From UBA10649 sp965278945 (GTDB lineage: Bacteria; Actinomycetota; Actinomycetes; S36-B12), in the NCBI GenBank assembly GCA_965278945.1, contig OZ257128.1:496001-560000 (forward strand): a stretch of DNA of 64,000 nucleotides, in the 5' to 3' direction. The notes under the pieces are model-generated. The model had not been told where the DNA came from. It made no database searches and worked only from the letters and a program-made list of their open reading frames with translations. The position numbers were made by a program, and so were the translations under genes. Positions 1 to 8,432 of the stretch are shown here, piece by piece. Each line of letters starts with the position of its first letter. The first letter of the stretch is position 1.

Positions 1-186
1 GATCATGTTCGTCATACCCCCGCGTTCGTGCGCCCCAAGCGGCAAAGAGCGGTGTTTCTCGACATTTCGTAACACCACTATGTCATTGGCACCATGAGGC
101 GTGGTGCGGTTTCGAGCCCGTGGATAGGGTGAGCGCACGCACATCGATCAATTTGAGCGCATACAGACCGAACCAGGGGAGTCGAA

Positions 187-483
187 ATGAAGCACGGCCG
201 CACCACCGCAATGCTGGGAGCGCTCATCGCCACTGTCGGCCTGCTGGCCGCCTGCTCGAACTCGCTCAGCCAGTCCGACGTGCAGGACAAGCTCACGCAG
301 GGCATGAACGAGCAGCTCGGCGGCGAGTACACCGTCACGTGCCCGTCAGACATTCCGGTCGCTGCTGGTGCCACCTTCACGTGCGATGCCACGGGTGCCG
401 ACGGCAGCGCGGGCGTCATCACCGTGACGCAGGACGACGACCAGGGCAACTTGACGTGGGAGTACGCGGCCGCAACAAGCTAG
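187..483 (+). CDS. DUF4333-like lipoprotein
   Basis: Small exported lipoprotein of 98 residues. Residues 1-22 are a lipoprotein signal with lipobox LLAAC, so the mature protein should be lipid-anchored at Cys22 or Cys23 on the outer face of the membrane. The remaining part resembles the DUF4333 family of actinobacterial cell-envelope proteins: a short helix, then a beta-rich part with two cysteines in a TCP...FTC arrangement that could form a disulfide. No enzymatic motif is visible. An AGGGGAG Shine-Dalgarno lies just upstream of the ATG. The downstream synthase gene begins 24 bp after the stop, so the two may be co-transcribed. The function is unknown. Confidence 0.75.
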   Translation: MKHGRTTAMLGALIATVGLLAACSNSLSQSDVQDKLTQGMNEQLGGEYTVTCPSDIPVAAGATFTCDATGADGSAGVITVTQDDDQGNLTWEYAAATS

Positions 484-507
484 CGCGGGACGAGGGCAAA
501 ATCGCAG

Positions 508-2862
508 ATGACTGACGACCAATCGCCGGCCACCGAGGCAACGCAGACTCGGAAGCGCCAGTGGGGTTCGGAGTTGCCGCGTCCGCCACTTCCTGCCGTC
601 ACGCCGGCGGCAAGCAATGCCGCGACCTGGATGGGCGGCTTTGCGATAGTCGCCACGATTGCCTTGTGGGTGACCTACATCCTGACGACGGTCGTCGCGG
701 GTTTCATCGATCGAGGGATACGCGACAGCGCCTTCATCGCGCAGACGATCTCGTACGTCTTCGTGATGTCATTCCTCACCTTCTCGGCGCTGATGTACCT
801 GCTCGCTCGCCAGGGCGCGCTCTATCGATCACGTACGCACTCGCGCGTTCCTCGGGCCGAGATCGATGCGCATTTCGCCACCCAGCGCCCGTCCATGACG
901 GTGCTCATCCCGTCGTACCGCGAGGACCCCGAGGTCGTGCTCGCGACGGTGCTGTCGGCAGCGCTGCAGGAATTCCCGAGCATGAGGGTCGTGCTGCTCA
1001 TCGACGATCCGCCGAACCCGAAGGACCCGGACGCCGTGGTCGGCCTCGAGGGATGCCGCGCGCTGCCGGACAAGGTCGAGCAGATGCTGAGCGGTCCTCG
1101 CGACCGTTTCATCGCCGCGCTGGAAGAGCACGAGCGGGCGGCGACGGCCGCTGGCGGCGCCTCCGATGAGTCCCTCCGCTCGCTCGCCGTGAACTTCATG
1201 TGGGCGGCGGAGTGGATGAGCGCCGAGGCGTCCAGGTACTCGCGCGCGACAAACGCCGACCAGTTCGTCGCCGACGAGGTCTTCGCCGGGCTCGGTCACG
1301 ACTTCGAGATGACCGGTCAGGCACTGTTCGCTGCCCTCGACGACGGCGCGGTGGTCTCCGCCGAACGCATTTCCCAGCTGTACCGCAGACTGGTCTGGAC
1401 GTTCAGCGCGGAGATCACATCCTTTGAGCGCAAGGTGTTCGCGCACCTGTCGCACGACGCCAACAAGGCAATGAACCTGAACGCCTACATCGGGCTCATG
1501 GGGCACACGTACACGGTGCTCGAGACTCGCATCGGCAAGATCCTGCGAGTCAACGACACCGACGACGAGGACGTGCTGCGCATCCCCGACTCGGACTACC
1601 TGCTGACTCTCGACGCGGACAGCGTGCTGCTGCGTGAGTACTGCCTGCGGCTCACGTACCACCTGGAACTGCCCGGCAACGAGCGCATCGCTGTCATCCA
1701 GACTCCGTACTCCTCGTTCCGCGGAGCGCCGACGCGACTGGAGCGCATCGCGGCCGCCACGACCGACATCCAGCACATCGTTCATCAGGGGCTCACCTAC
1801 TACAACGCCACGTTCTGGGTCGGTGCCAACGCCGTCATTCGCAAGATCGCCCTGAAGGACATCGAAGAGATCTCGTATGTCGACGGCTACGAGGTCAAGC
1901 GCTACGTGCAGGACCGAACGGTCATCGAGGACACCGAGTCGAGCATCGACCTCGTCGCGAACGGCTGGACTCTGTACAACTACCCGGAGCGACTGAGCTA
2001 CAGCGCCACGCCGCCTGACTTCGGCTCCCTCGTCGTGCAGCGCGCGCGATGGGCCAACGGCGGGCTGCTCATCATGCCGAAGTTCTGGAAGTACATCCGG
2101 CGCGAGAAGAAGGCGGGCCACAAAGTCAAGCGACCGCACGTGTGGCTGCGCTTCAACTACATGGCATCGATCGCCTGGGCGAGCGTCGGCCTGGTCTTCC
2201 TGCTCGTGTACCCCTACAACAGCCTGCTTCTCAGCCCGATCCTCCTCGCGGCGGCGCTGCCCTATTTCTTCGCCATGGCCTATGACTTCAAGCGGCTCGG
2301 CTATAAGAGGACCGACGTGTTCCGCGTCTACGGCTTCAACCTGATCCTGCTGGGCGTGAACCTCGGCGGCACGTTCAAGTCCCTGCAGCAGGCGGCGGCG
2401 AAGTCGAAGATCGACTTCGCTCGCACCCCGAAGGTCAAGGACCGCACCGCCGCCCCGGCGTTGTATGTGCTGTTCGCCGCCCTCATTGCTGTCTACTCGC
2501 TGTACCGGTTCCTGAGCGACCTGCGCTTCGGCAACTACACCAATGCCGCGTTCGCCGCGTTCAACGGCCTGCTCACGACATACGCGATCATCGCGTTCAT
2601 CGGCCTGAAGAACTCGGTCGTCGACGTGGCCGTCGGCATGGCGAACTGGGTTCGCGTCCCCGCGAAGCAGCCGAAGGCGAAGAGGAACGCGGAGGTCGTT
2701 GCTCCCGAGGCGGCACCCGAGCTCGACTGGGAGTCGGTCCTGTACTTCGGCCCGGACAGTGGGACCTCCGAGCGAGGCGTCGAGCAGTCCGCCAACTCGT
2801 ACAGCACCGGAGAGCGCAAGGGCGATCGTCGCAGCCGCCACCGCGAGGAGGACGGCTCGTGA
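508..2862 (+). CDS. Membrane processive family 2 glycosyltransferase
   Basis: Integral-membrane polysaccharide synthase of the GT2 cellulose/chitin/hyaluronan synthase type, 784 residues. Two transmembrane helices (about 40-62 and 76-97) precede a large cytoplasmic catalytic domain, followed by about five C-terminal helices (about 545-705). Visible motifs are LIPSYRED near 131 for nucleotide-sugar binding, the LDADS metal motif (D369/D371), the IED general base motif (E474-D475) and QRARW (511-515), the Q(Q/R)xRW signature of processive enzymes. There is a long insertion between the first two motifs (about 175-340). The polymer made cannot be read from sequence. The next gene overlaps by 4 bp and encodes a GH18-like hydrolase, so synthesis and trimming or release are probably coupled. 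Confidence 0.85.
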   Translation: MTDDQSPATEATQTRKRQWGSELPRPPLPAVTPAASNAATWMGGFAIVATIALWVTYILTTVVAGFIDRGIRDSAFIAQTISYVFVMSFLTFSALMYLLARQGALYRSRTHSRVPRAEIDAHFATQRPSMTVLIPSYREDPEVVLATVLSAALQEFPSMRVVLLIDDPPNPKDPDAVVGLEGCRALPDKVEQMLSGPRDRFIAALEEHERAATAAGGASDESLRSLAVNFMWAAEWMSAEASRYSRATNADQFVADEVFAGLGHDFEMTGQALFAALDDGAVVSAERISQLYRRLVWTFSAEITSFERKVFAHLSHDANKAMNLNAYIGLMGHTYTVLETRIGKILRVNDTDDEDVLRIPDSDYLLTLDADSVLLREYCLRLTYHLELPGNERIAVIQTPYSSFRGAPTRLERIAAATTDIQHIVHQGLTYYNATFWVGANAVIRKIALKDIEEISYVDGYEVKRYVQDRTVIEDTESSIDLVANGWTLYNYPERLSYSATPPDFGSLVVQRARWANGGLLIMPKFWKYIRREKKAGHKVKRPHVWLRFNYMASIAWASVGLVFLLVYPYNSLLLSPILLAAALPYFFAMAYDFKRLGYKRTDVFRVYGFNLILLGVNLGGTFKSLQQAAAKSKIDFARTPKVKDRTAAPALYVLFAALIAVYSLYRFLSDLRFGNYTNAAFAAFNGLLTTYAIIAFIGLKNSVVDVAVGMANWVRVPAKQPKAKRNAEVVAPEAAPELDWESVLYFGPDSGTSERGVEQSANSYSTGERKGDRRSRHREEDGS

Positions 2863-4424
2863 CGAAGACCCCGAAGGCGCCGAAGCCAGCCAAGACGACC
2901 CGCGTCTCCCCGCTGCGCGTGAGCGTGCTGGTCGTCGTCACCCTCGCCGTCATGGTCGGCATCTTCTACTTCATCAAGCCGGCGGTCATCCCGCCGCTTC
3001 CCCCCGGTCCGTCCACCTTCGCCGGGTACGTCGACGTCACCGTGACCCCTTCGTATCCGTTCGAGACCCCGTCGGGACCCGCGCAGCAGGACGTGGTTCT
3101 CGCCTTCGTCGTGGCCGGTCGAGACGAGCCGTGCACGCCGACCTGGGGCACGTACTACACGCTGGATCAGGCCTCGTCTGATCTCGAACTCGATCGACGC
3201 ATCTCGCAGCTGCGCTTGACCGGAGGTCGCGCGCGTGTCTCCTTCGGCGGCGCCATCAATCAGGAGCTGAGCACGTCCTGCACGGACCCGACGGCGTTGG
3301 TCGACGCCTACAAGGCGGTCGTCGACAGGTACGAACTCGAGAGCATCGACCTGGACATCGAGGGCGCGAACCTGTCGGACATGGCGGGAAACACGCGGCG
3401 AGCGGTCGCGATCAAGGCGCTGCAGGATCAGCTTGCGGCCGACGGACGCTCGCTCGACGTGTGGCTGACGCTGCCGGTGGCGACCTTCGGCCTGACAGAC
3501 GAGGGGCTTGCGGCGGCGCAGGCGATGATGGACGCCGGAGTCGACCTGACCGGCGTCAACGGAATGACGATGAACTTCGGCGGATCGAAGGCGAGCAACC
3601 AGAGCATGTCGGACGCCGTGATCCAGGCCGCGACGAACCTGCGCGGACAGGTACGCAGGCTGTATGACCTGTCGGCGCTCCCGGACAACGAGCCGAAGGT
3701 CTGGGCGAAGGTCGGCATCACCCCGATGATCGGGCAGAACGACGTGCCCGGAGAGGTCTTCACGCTGGACGATGCGCAGATCGTCAACGAGTTCGCCCGC
3801 CAGCAGGGGGCGGGGCTGATCTCGATGTGGAACCTCAACCGCGACGCCACGTGCGTGCACCCGCTGCCGACCGTGATCACCGTCGTTCAGACCAGTTGCA
3901 GCGGCATCGACCAGATGGGCCTGAGCTTCGCGACCATCCTCGCGGCGGACACGGATGACAGTGACTTCGTGGCGCCCGGGCCGACGCCGACGGTGAGCCC
4001 GACGTCATCGCCGACCGCGGCGCCGACGTCGCCAGTCATCGTCGACGATCCGGCGACCAGCCCGTACCCGATCTGGGATCCGCTGGGCACATACCCCGCG
4101 GGCACGAAGGTCGTGTGGCGCCAGCAGGTCTACCAGGCCAAGTGGTACACCAGCGGTTTCGCTCCCGACACGCCCGTCGCCACGCAGTACGACACGCCGT
4201 GGACGCTCATCGGACCGGTGCTGCCTGGCGACACGCCCGCGCCGCTGCCGACCGTCGCGCCGAACACGTATCCCGAGTGGGATCCGGACGTGGCGTATGT
4301 CGCAGGCTCGCGGGTGCAGCTTGACCTCGTCCCGTATCAGGCGAAGTGGTGGACACAGGGCCAGATGCCGGGCGTGCCGGTGTCCGGCGGCTCGCCGTGG
4401 ATCGTTGTGTACCCGGGCGGCTGA
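2859..4424 (+). CDS. Membrane-anchored GH18-like glycoside hydrolase with two chitin-binding modules
   Basis: Predicted endo-chitinase-like enzyme of 521 residues. One hydrophobic helix (21-39) acts as signal anchor, followed by a GH18-like barrel. The motif ESIDLDIE (161-168) corresponds to the GH18 DxxDxDxE signature; the catalytic glutamate E168 is kept but the first Asp is Glu. A Pro/Ser/Thr-rich linker (about 370-400) leads to two CBM5/12-type repeats at 403-455 and 471-521, each with a YPxWDP start and an AKW(Y/W)T core. The GTG start overlaps the synthase stop (GTGA), so translation is probably coupled. A role in cutting or displaying the polymer made by the neighbouring GT2 is inferred. 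No substrate can be assigned. Confidence 0.8.
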   Translation: MTKTPKAPKPAKTTRVSPLRVSVLVVVTLAVMVGIFYFIKPAVIPPLPPGPSTFAGYVDVTVTPSYPFETPSGPAQQDVVLAFVVAGRDEPCTPTWGTYYTLDQASSDLELDRRISQLRLTGGRARVSFGGAINQELSTSCTDPTALVDAYKAVVDRYELESIDLDIEGANLSDMAGNTRRAVAIKALQDQLAADGRSLDVWLTLPVATFGLTDEGLAAAQAMMDAGVDLTGVNGMTMNFGGSKASNQSMSDAVIQAATNLRGQVRRLYDLSALPDNEPKVWAKVGITPMIGQNDVPGEVFTLDDAQIVNEFARQQGAGLISMWNLNRDATCVHPLPTVITVVQTSCSGIDQMGLSFATILAADTDDSDFVAPGPTPTVSPTSSPTAAPTSPVIVDDPATSPYPIWDPLGTYPAGTKVVWRQQVYQAKWYTSGFAPDTPVATQYDTPWTLIGPVLPGDTPAPLPTVAPNTYPEWDPDVAYVAGSRVQLDLVPYQAKWWTQGQMPGVPVSGGSPWIVVYPGG

Positions 4425-4425
4425 C

Positions 4426-5409
4426 GTGACGTCCTACTTCCTTCGCACGTACGCGTTCCCGAGCGAGGTCGAGGCCGCGGCGGCCGACGCGGAGGCGGAC
4501 GGCTGGGACGGCCTGCTGTTCCAGGACAGCCAGAACCTGACTCCTGACATCACGGTGTCGATGACGATGGCGGCACGGGTCACCGAACGACTGCTCATCG
4601 GCACCGCGGTGACGAACCTCGTTACCCGAAACCCCGCAGTGGTGGCGTCGACCTTCGCGACCATCCACCAGATGTCCGGCGGTCGTGCCGTGCTGGGAGT
4701 GGCTCGCGGGGATACCGCGCTGCACCTGGTCGGGCAGGATGCGCCGTCGGCGGAGCGCTTCGGCGAACTCCTCAACGAGGCTCGGACCTATCTCGCTGGC
4801 GAGATCGTGCGGCTTGGCGACACGGACAGCCGGCTTGCCTGGCTGCCAACCCCGGGGCTGGATCCGGTCCCCGTGAACGTCTTCGCGTCGGGTCCGCGGA
4901 ACCTGGCCATCGCAGCGGCGCATGGCGACCAGGTCACCGTGGCGGTCGGGGCCGAGGTCGATCAGGTGGCCTGGGCGATCGAGCTGGTACGCGCGGTCAA
5001 TCCCACGATCCCGGTCGGCGCGCTCATCGTTGCCGGCGTCGGACCCGACCTGGCCGCCCTACGCGAGCTCGTGCGTGCGAACGCGAGCATCTCGACGCAC
5101 TTTCGGCGTGATGCGGGCGGCGTGCTGAGTGCTGCCGACGCCGCCGTCGTCGCCGACGTCACGCGCGACTACGACAACTACCGTCACGCGACCGCGCACT
5201 CCGCGCAGGCGGACGACCTGCCAGACGACTTCCTCGATCGGTTCTGCGTGATCGGCACCCCGGACGAATGCGTTGCGCGCCTTACAGAACTGTCGGCACT
5301 TGGTATCGATCATGTTGTGATCCTCGGCGGAGGGCGGGATACCGATCCGAGGATCCGCCACGAGTCCGATGAATTCTTTGCGAGGGAAGTACTTCCCGGG
5401 CTTCGCTGA
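4426..5409 (+). CDS. Luciferase-like (LLM class) F420- or flavin-dependent oxidoreductase
   Basis: Bacterial luciferase-family TIM-barrel protein of 327 residues. Typical stretches are an early G(W)DGLLFQDSQNL segment, VTERLLIGTAVTN, NPAVVAST and GGRAVLGVARGD, and a C-terminal FCVIGTPDECVARL segment common in F420-dependent members. The open frame continues upstream, but the GTG at 4426 starts one base after the preceding TGA, where the family similarity begins. The cofactor (F420 or FMN) and substrate are not resolvable. It is the last gene of the GT2/GH18 run, but no mechanistic link to the polymer is evident. Confidence 0.75.
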   Translation: MTSYFLRTYAFPSEVEAAAADAEADGWDGLLFQDSQNLTPDITVSMTMAARVTERLLIGTAVTNLVTRNPAVVASTFATIHQMSGGRAVLGVARGDTALHLVGQDAPSAERFGELLNEARTYLAGEIVRLGDTDSRLAWLPTPGLDPVPVNVFASGPRNLAIAAAHGDQVTVAVGAEVDQVAWAIELVRAVNPTIPVGALIVAGVGPDLAALRELVRANASISTHFRRDAGGVLSAADAAVVADVTRDYDNYRHATAHSAQADDLPDDFLDRFCVIGTPDECVARLTELSALGIDHVVILGGGRDTDPRIRHESDEFFAREVLPGLR

Positions 5410-5644
5410 ACACGAACCGCTTGCGGTCCGCGGAGTGACTGGCACGTCGGGTGTTGACGAAGTCCCAGGTCCCGGCAATCGCGAGAAAGGTGAGCGCGAC
5501 CACTCCCACGCCCGTGACGATCATCTGCTCTGGGAAGGCCGCAGCCGGAGGGGCGGTCGCGAAGCCCACTGCAGTACCCAGCACCTCGCACCCCCGTCCG
5601 GCCCAGGTCGGCTTAGCCTGGATCAGCCCGGGACAAGCGTCCAT
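5282..5644 (-). CDS. Possible small single-pass membrane protein (doubtful)
   Basis: A 120-codon minus-strand frame lies between two real genes, and its 3' third runs antisense over the end of the luciferase-like gene. The only feature in its favour is a convincing hydrophobic segment (about 41-64, containing VTGVGVVALTFLAIAG) followed by a basic stretch, as in a single-pass membrane protein. An internal ATG just before this segment would give a shorter version. No Shine-Dalgarno is obvious and I recognise no family. The 5410-5690 gap may simply be non-coding or hold a decayed gene. Confidence 0.2.
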   Translation of the reverse strand: MDACPGLIQAKPTWAGRGCEVLGTAVGFATAPPAAAFPEQMIVTGVGVVALTFLAIAGTWDFVNTRRASHSADRKRFVFSEAREVLPSQRIHRTRGGSSDRYPALRRGSQHDRYQVPTVL

Positions 5645-5690
5645 CCGCCCGGCTTCGGCGTCAAGGGGATGAGGATGCCGATTTTGCTGG

Positions 5691-6362
5691 CTAGGGCACC
5701 ACGAACGTGACGTCGTCGATCCACGCCGTCAGCGTTGCCTGCTTCACGGTGGCGTGGTGGCAGTGTCCGCCGCTTCGCCGGTCCGAGGAGATGCCGTGCA
5801 GGTGGAGCCCGGGAATGGCGATGTCGTCACGCACGTCAGGGAACCGAAACCCGACGAGGGTGCCCGACCACTCCTCGAACGCGAACCGAACTTCGTGCTC
5901 GAGCACGTGGCTGAGGTCCTGAAACGGGCGCTCCTGGCGAGGCTCGCTGCGCAGCAAGACGTCCACGAAGGTCCCGTCGATCCTCAGCGCGACCACCGGG
6001 GCTCCCGCTGCTCGGACCATCGCGCGGATCTCGTCGATGGTCGAGGTGATCGACGACATGTCGGCACCGGCGCTCAGCGGGACATTGATACTGCTTCCGC
6101 CAGAGGCCGCGACGGCGAACGGGAGGCCGAGATCCGCAGGCGCGTTTACGGGAACACCGTCGGACGGAATCCGCCAGACAACGCCGTCGACCGCCACGAT
6201 CTCACCATCGGCCGCCTCGGCAACCCCTAGTCCTACCCGGCATCCATCGAATGCCGCCGACACGGTGGTGACCGCATCGAGGTGCCCGATGTCCAGATCG
6301 TGGAACGTCTCGACCTGGGTCACGTGGCCGCGCACGGCAGCCAGCAGGTGGTCATCGAGCAT
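5691..6362 (-). CDS. budA: Alpha-acetolactate decarboxylase
   Basis: Cytoplasmic enzyme converting 2-acetolactate to acetoin, 223 residues, close to the usual family length. Family landmarks are visible in order: a TTVSAAFDG/VDGVVWRIPSDG segment, an ALRIDGTFVDVLLRSEPRQERPF segment matching the canonical RIDGTF..V..R.. core, GTLVGFRFPD, and the zinc ligand region GLHLHGIS followed by GGHCHH. The ATG start lies 35 bp from the divergently transcribed diguanylate cyclase gene. No acetolactate synthase gene adjoins it, so it is an orphan here. Assignment rests on motif recognition. Confidence 0.85.
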   Translation of the reverse strand: MLDDHLLAAVRGHVTQVETFHDLDIGHLDAVTTVSAAFDGCRVGLGVAEAADGEIVAVDGVVWRIPSDGVPVNAPADLGLPFAVAASGGSSINVPLSAGADMSSITSTIDEIRAMVRAAGAPVVALRIDGTFVDVLLRSEPRQERPFQDLSHVLEHEVRFAFEEWSGTLVGFRFPDVRDDIAIPGLHLHGISSDRRSGGHCHHATVKQATLTAWIDDVTFVVP

Positions 6363-6385
6363 GCTGGCAACTTAGCGGCTCGCGC

Positions 6386-6391
6386 TAATCT
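6386..6391 (+). promoter_or_regulatory. Leaderless -10 element for the diguanylate cyclase gene
   Basis: TAATCT lies 6 nt before the GTG start at 6398, and there is no Shine-Dalgarno. This spacing places transcription start at or next to the start codon. Confidence 0.5.
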
Positions 6392-6397
6392 GAGCGT

Positions 6398-7399
6398 GTG
6401 GGGCAATTCGACGGGCGCGTGGAACTATCGCCCGAGGTCTACGAGTCCGTCGATCGGCGCATACTCGGCATGCCCGGGCCGGTGTGGACGATGGCCTTAT
6501 GGTTCGGGGCTTGCAGTGTTGTCCTGACCGTCGCGCTGCTGCAGCCGATGAATCCCAACGCGCAGGGACCCATCCGGATCGGCGTGCTCCTCTATGGAGT
6601 CTGCATCACCGTCGCCCTCCTCGTGATGCGCGGCCGGACCCCGAGCTGGTTCCTGTACGTGCAGACGGCAGTCGCGATCGTCGCCTCGCTGTGGATCGTC
6701 TACATCGCGATCACGCCCACCGGTGCCGTCACGTCATCGATCAACCTGATCATCGTCGCGGCCTACATGGGCTGGTGGATGCCTCGCATAGTCGCGCTGG
6801 CCTTCATGCTCTACGCCAGCCTCGGCCTGCTGCTGGTCTACGCATGGGGGGAGCGGTTGCCCACCCTGCTGGTCCCGTGGCTGGTTGTCTCCGGAGCCTC
6901 GATCTGCCTGCTGCTCGCCTTCGGCACCCTCGTCGCGCACATGAAGAGGCAGCTGGTCACCGATCCGCTCACCGGCCTGCTGAATCGCTCGGGGATGGTG
7001 TCGCTGGTCGACCACCGGGGCGAGGCGGCCAGGGCGGTGTCTCCGCGAGCGCTCATGGTGATCGACCTGGATCAGTTCAAGGCCATCAATGACCGCGAGG
7101 GGCACCTCGCCGGCGATCGCACCCTGGTCAGCTTCGGAGCGGCCCTGCGCAACGTGATTCGCCCTACGGACATTGCCTTTCGCACGGGTGGCGACGAGTT
7201 CGTGCTGATCCTCCCGCAGACCGACACATCTGGTGCCGAGGCGCTCGCGGCGCGGCTGCGCAGCACGATCAGCCTCGAATGGTCATACGGATTGACGGAC
7301 TGGGCTCCCGGCGAGGATTTCGACGCTGCCGTCGCCCGCGCGGATCAGCTGATGTACGAACAGAAGGCCGACCGGGCTATGCGGCGAGGTGCTTCTTGA
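6398..7399 (+). CDS. Membrane-bound diguanylate cyclase (GGDEF)
   Basis: Predicted to make cyclic di-GMP from two GTP, 333 residues. Five to six transmembrane helices fill residues 28-185 and no recognised sensor domain is evident. The GGDEF domain follows directly, from DPLTGLLNR (about 188). The active-site motif is an intact GGDEF at 264-268. An RxxD inhibitory site (RPTD) ends five residues before it, so product feedback inhibition is expected. No EAL or HD-GYP phosphodiesterase is found in the window. The gene starts from a GTG with a -10-like hexamer 6 nt upstream. It overlaps the convergent hydrolase gene by 23 bp at the 3' end. Confidence 0.9.
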   Translation: MGQFDGRVELSPEVYESVDRRILGMPGPVWTMALWFGACSVVLTVALLQPMNPNAQGPIRIGVLLYGVCITVALLVMRGRTPSWFLYVQTAVAIVASLWIVYIAITPTGAVTSSINLIIVAAYMGWWMPRIVALAFMLYASLGLLLVYAWGERLPTLLVPWLVVSGASICLLLAFGTLVAHMKRQLVTDPLTGLLNRSGMVSLVDHRGEAARAVSPRALMVIDLDQFKAINDREGHLAGDRTLVSFGAALRNVIRPTDIAFRTGGDEFVLILPQTDTSGAEALAARLRSTISLEWSYGLTDWAPGEDFDAAVARADQLMYEQKADRAMRRGAS

Positions 7400-8345
7400 G
7401 GAACCGGTTCACCTTCTGGATCGAGTCCTGCCACGGTCCGTACATGTAGTGACCAGCACCGCGATACTCGACGAGCCGAACGTCCTTGCCCGCAGCCTTC
7501 AGTGCATCACGCGTCGCGCGTGCCCAGGCAATGTCGCAGCTCTCGTCTGCGGTGCCGTGGATCATGAGCACCGGCTCGGTGACCCGATCGAAGTAGTAGC
7601 GCGATGACATCCGTCGCCAGGCCGCCGGGTTGCCTTCCGGCGTTCCGTACTTGGCGATGATCTCGTCGCTGGACTCGCCTTCTCCCCGTTGCCACATGTT
7701 GAAGTTGTCGGCGATGTTGCTGCTTGTTGAGGCGTAGGTGATAGCCGCGTCGAAGACCCCGGGCCGGATGACCAGCGCCTGGAACGCAATGCCGCCGCCC
7801 ATGGATCGCCCGAGGACCGCGACCCGCGTGTTGTCGATCCACGGGATGATCGTCCGGCGAACCGCAAGTCCGGCGTTGATGACGTCGGCGGCGTAGCCGA
7901 TTCGCATCGAGGTCTCGGCGTTGGGATCGTCGTCGGAGCCTGCGTGGTTGCGGTAGTCGACGTGCAGCGCGACGTACCCATTCCTGGCGAGCCAGTCCTG
8001 CTCGCGGTTGAAGCCCTGGCCGGTCACGTAGATGCTCGGCTCGATGTGACCGTGCGCGAGCACCACCACGGGGAACGGGCCCTTGCCGCGGGGCTTGTTC
8101 AGCACGCCGGTGATCGTGAGGTCTCCCGAGCGGTAGGTGATGGCATGACGGGTATACGCGGAGTTCGATCCGAGGTCGCCCCGAATGCGCAGGTCGTTGC
8201 CGTCGTAGTCCGCGGCAATGGCCGCCGGTATCGCCGGATCGAGATCCGCAGCGAAGGCAGGGGGCGCCAGAGTGAGCACAGTGACCGCCGCGAGGAGCAC
8301 GGCGAGGAGGGGGCGACGCATGACATCGAGCATGCGTTCGACCAT
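7377..8345 (-). CDS. Secreted alpha/beta hydrolase (prolyl-oligopeptidase/acetyl-xylan-esterase-like fold)
   Basis: Exported alpha/beta hydrolase of about 322 residues. A Sec signal ends in an AFA-like site, then an NKPRGKGPFPVVVLAHGH oxyanion region. The nucleophile elbow is GRSMGG, the acid is in HGTADES and the catalytic His is in GAGHYMYG. The layout matches the S9/dienelactone-hydrolase clan with no N-terminal propeller, so esterase or peptidase activity are both possible. Three in-frame ATGs lie close together at 8345, 8333 and 8321; the last begins the cleanest signal peptide, and no clear Shine-Dalgarno decides among them. The gene is convergent with the diguanylate cyclase gene. Confidence 0.8.
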   Translation of the reverse strand: MVERMLDVMRRPLLAVLLAAVTVLTLAPPAFAADLDPAIPAAIAADYDGNDLRIRGDLGSNSAYTRHAITYRSGDLTITGVLNKPRGKGPFPVVVLAHGHIEPSIYVTGQGFNREQDWLARNGYVALHVDYRNHAGSDDDPNAETSMRIGYAADVINAGLAVRRTIIPWIDNTRVAVLGRSMGGGIAFQALVIRPGVFDAAITYASTSSNIADNFNMWQRGEGESSDEIIAKYGTPEGNPAAWRRMSSRYYFDRVTEPVLMIHGTADESCDIAWARATRDALKAAGKDVRLVEYRGAGHYMYGPWQDSIQKVNRFLKKHLAA

Positions 8346-8420
8346 AACCTCGGACCAGCCCTGTGACATAACTGCGACATTTGTGGGCAGAATGACCCAT
8401 TCGCGGGGTGGATAAGCCGG

Positions 8421-8426
8421 TATTGT
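8421..8426 (+). promoter_or_regulatory. Leaderless -10 element for the Septum_form-like gene cluster
   Basis: TATTGT lies 6 nt before the ATG at 8433 with no Shine-Dalgarno between. It probably drives the five-gene module extending to 14859. Confidence 0.5.
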
Positions 8427-8432
8427 CCGGCG

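Noticed and set aside
1..186. A partial minus-strand gene entering from the left edge (ATG complement near 4-14)
   Set aside because: Only a few codons are available, with no Shine-Dalgarno or -10 element at a suitable distance.
829..2841. A 670-codon minus-strand frame opposite the GT2 gene
   Set aside because: The composition is that of a shadow frame, and the plus-strand frame carries all GT2 motifs.
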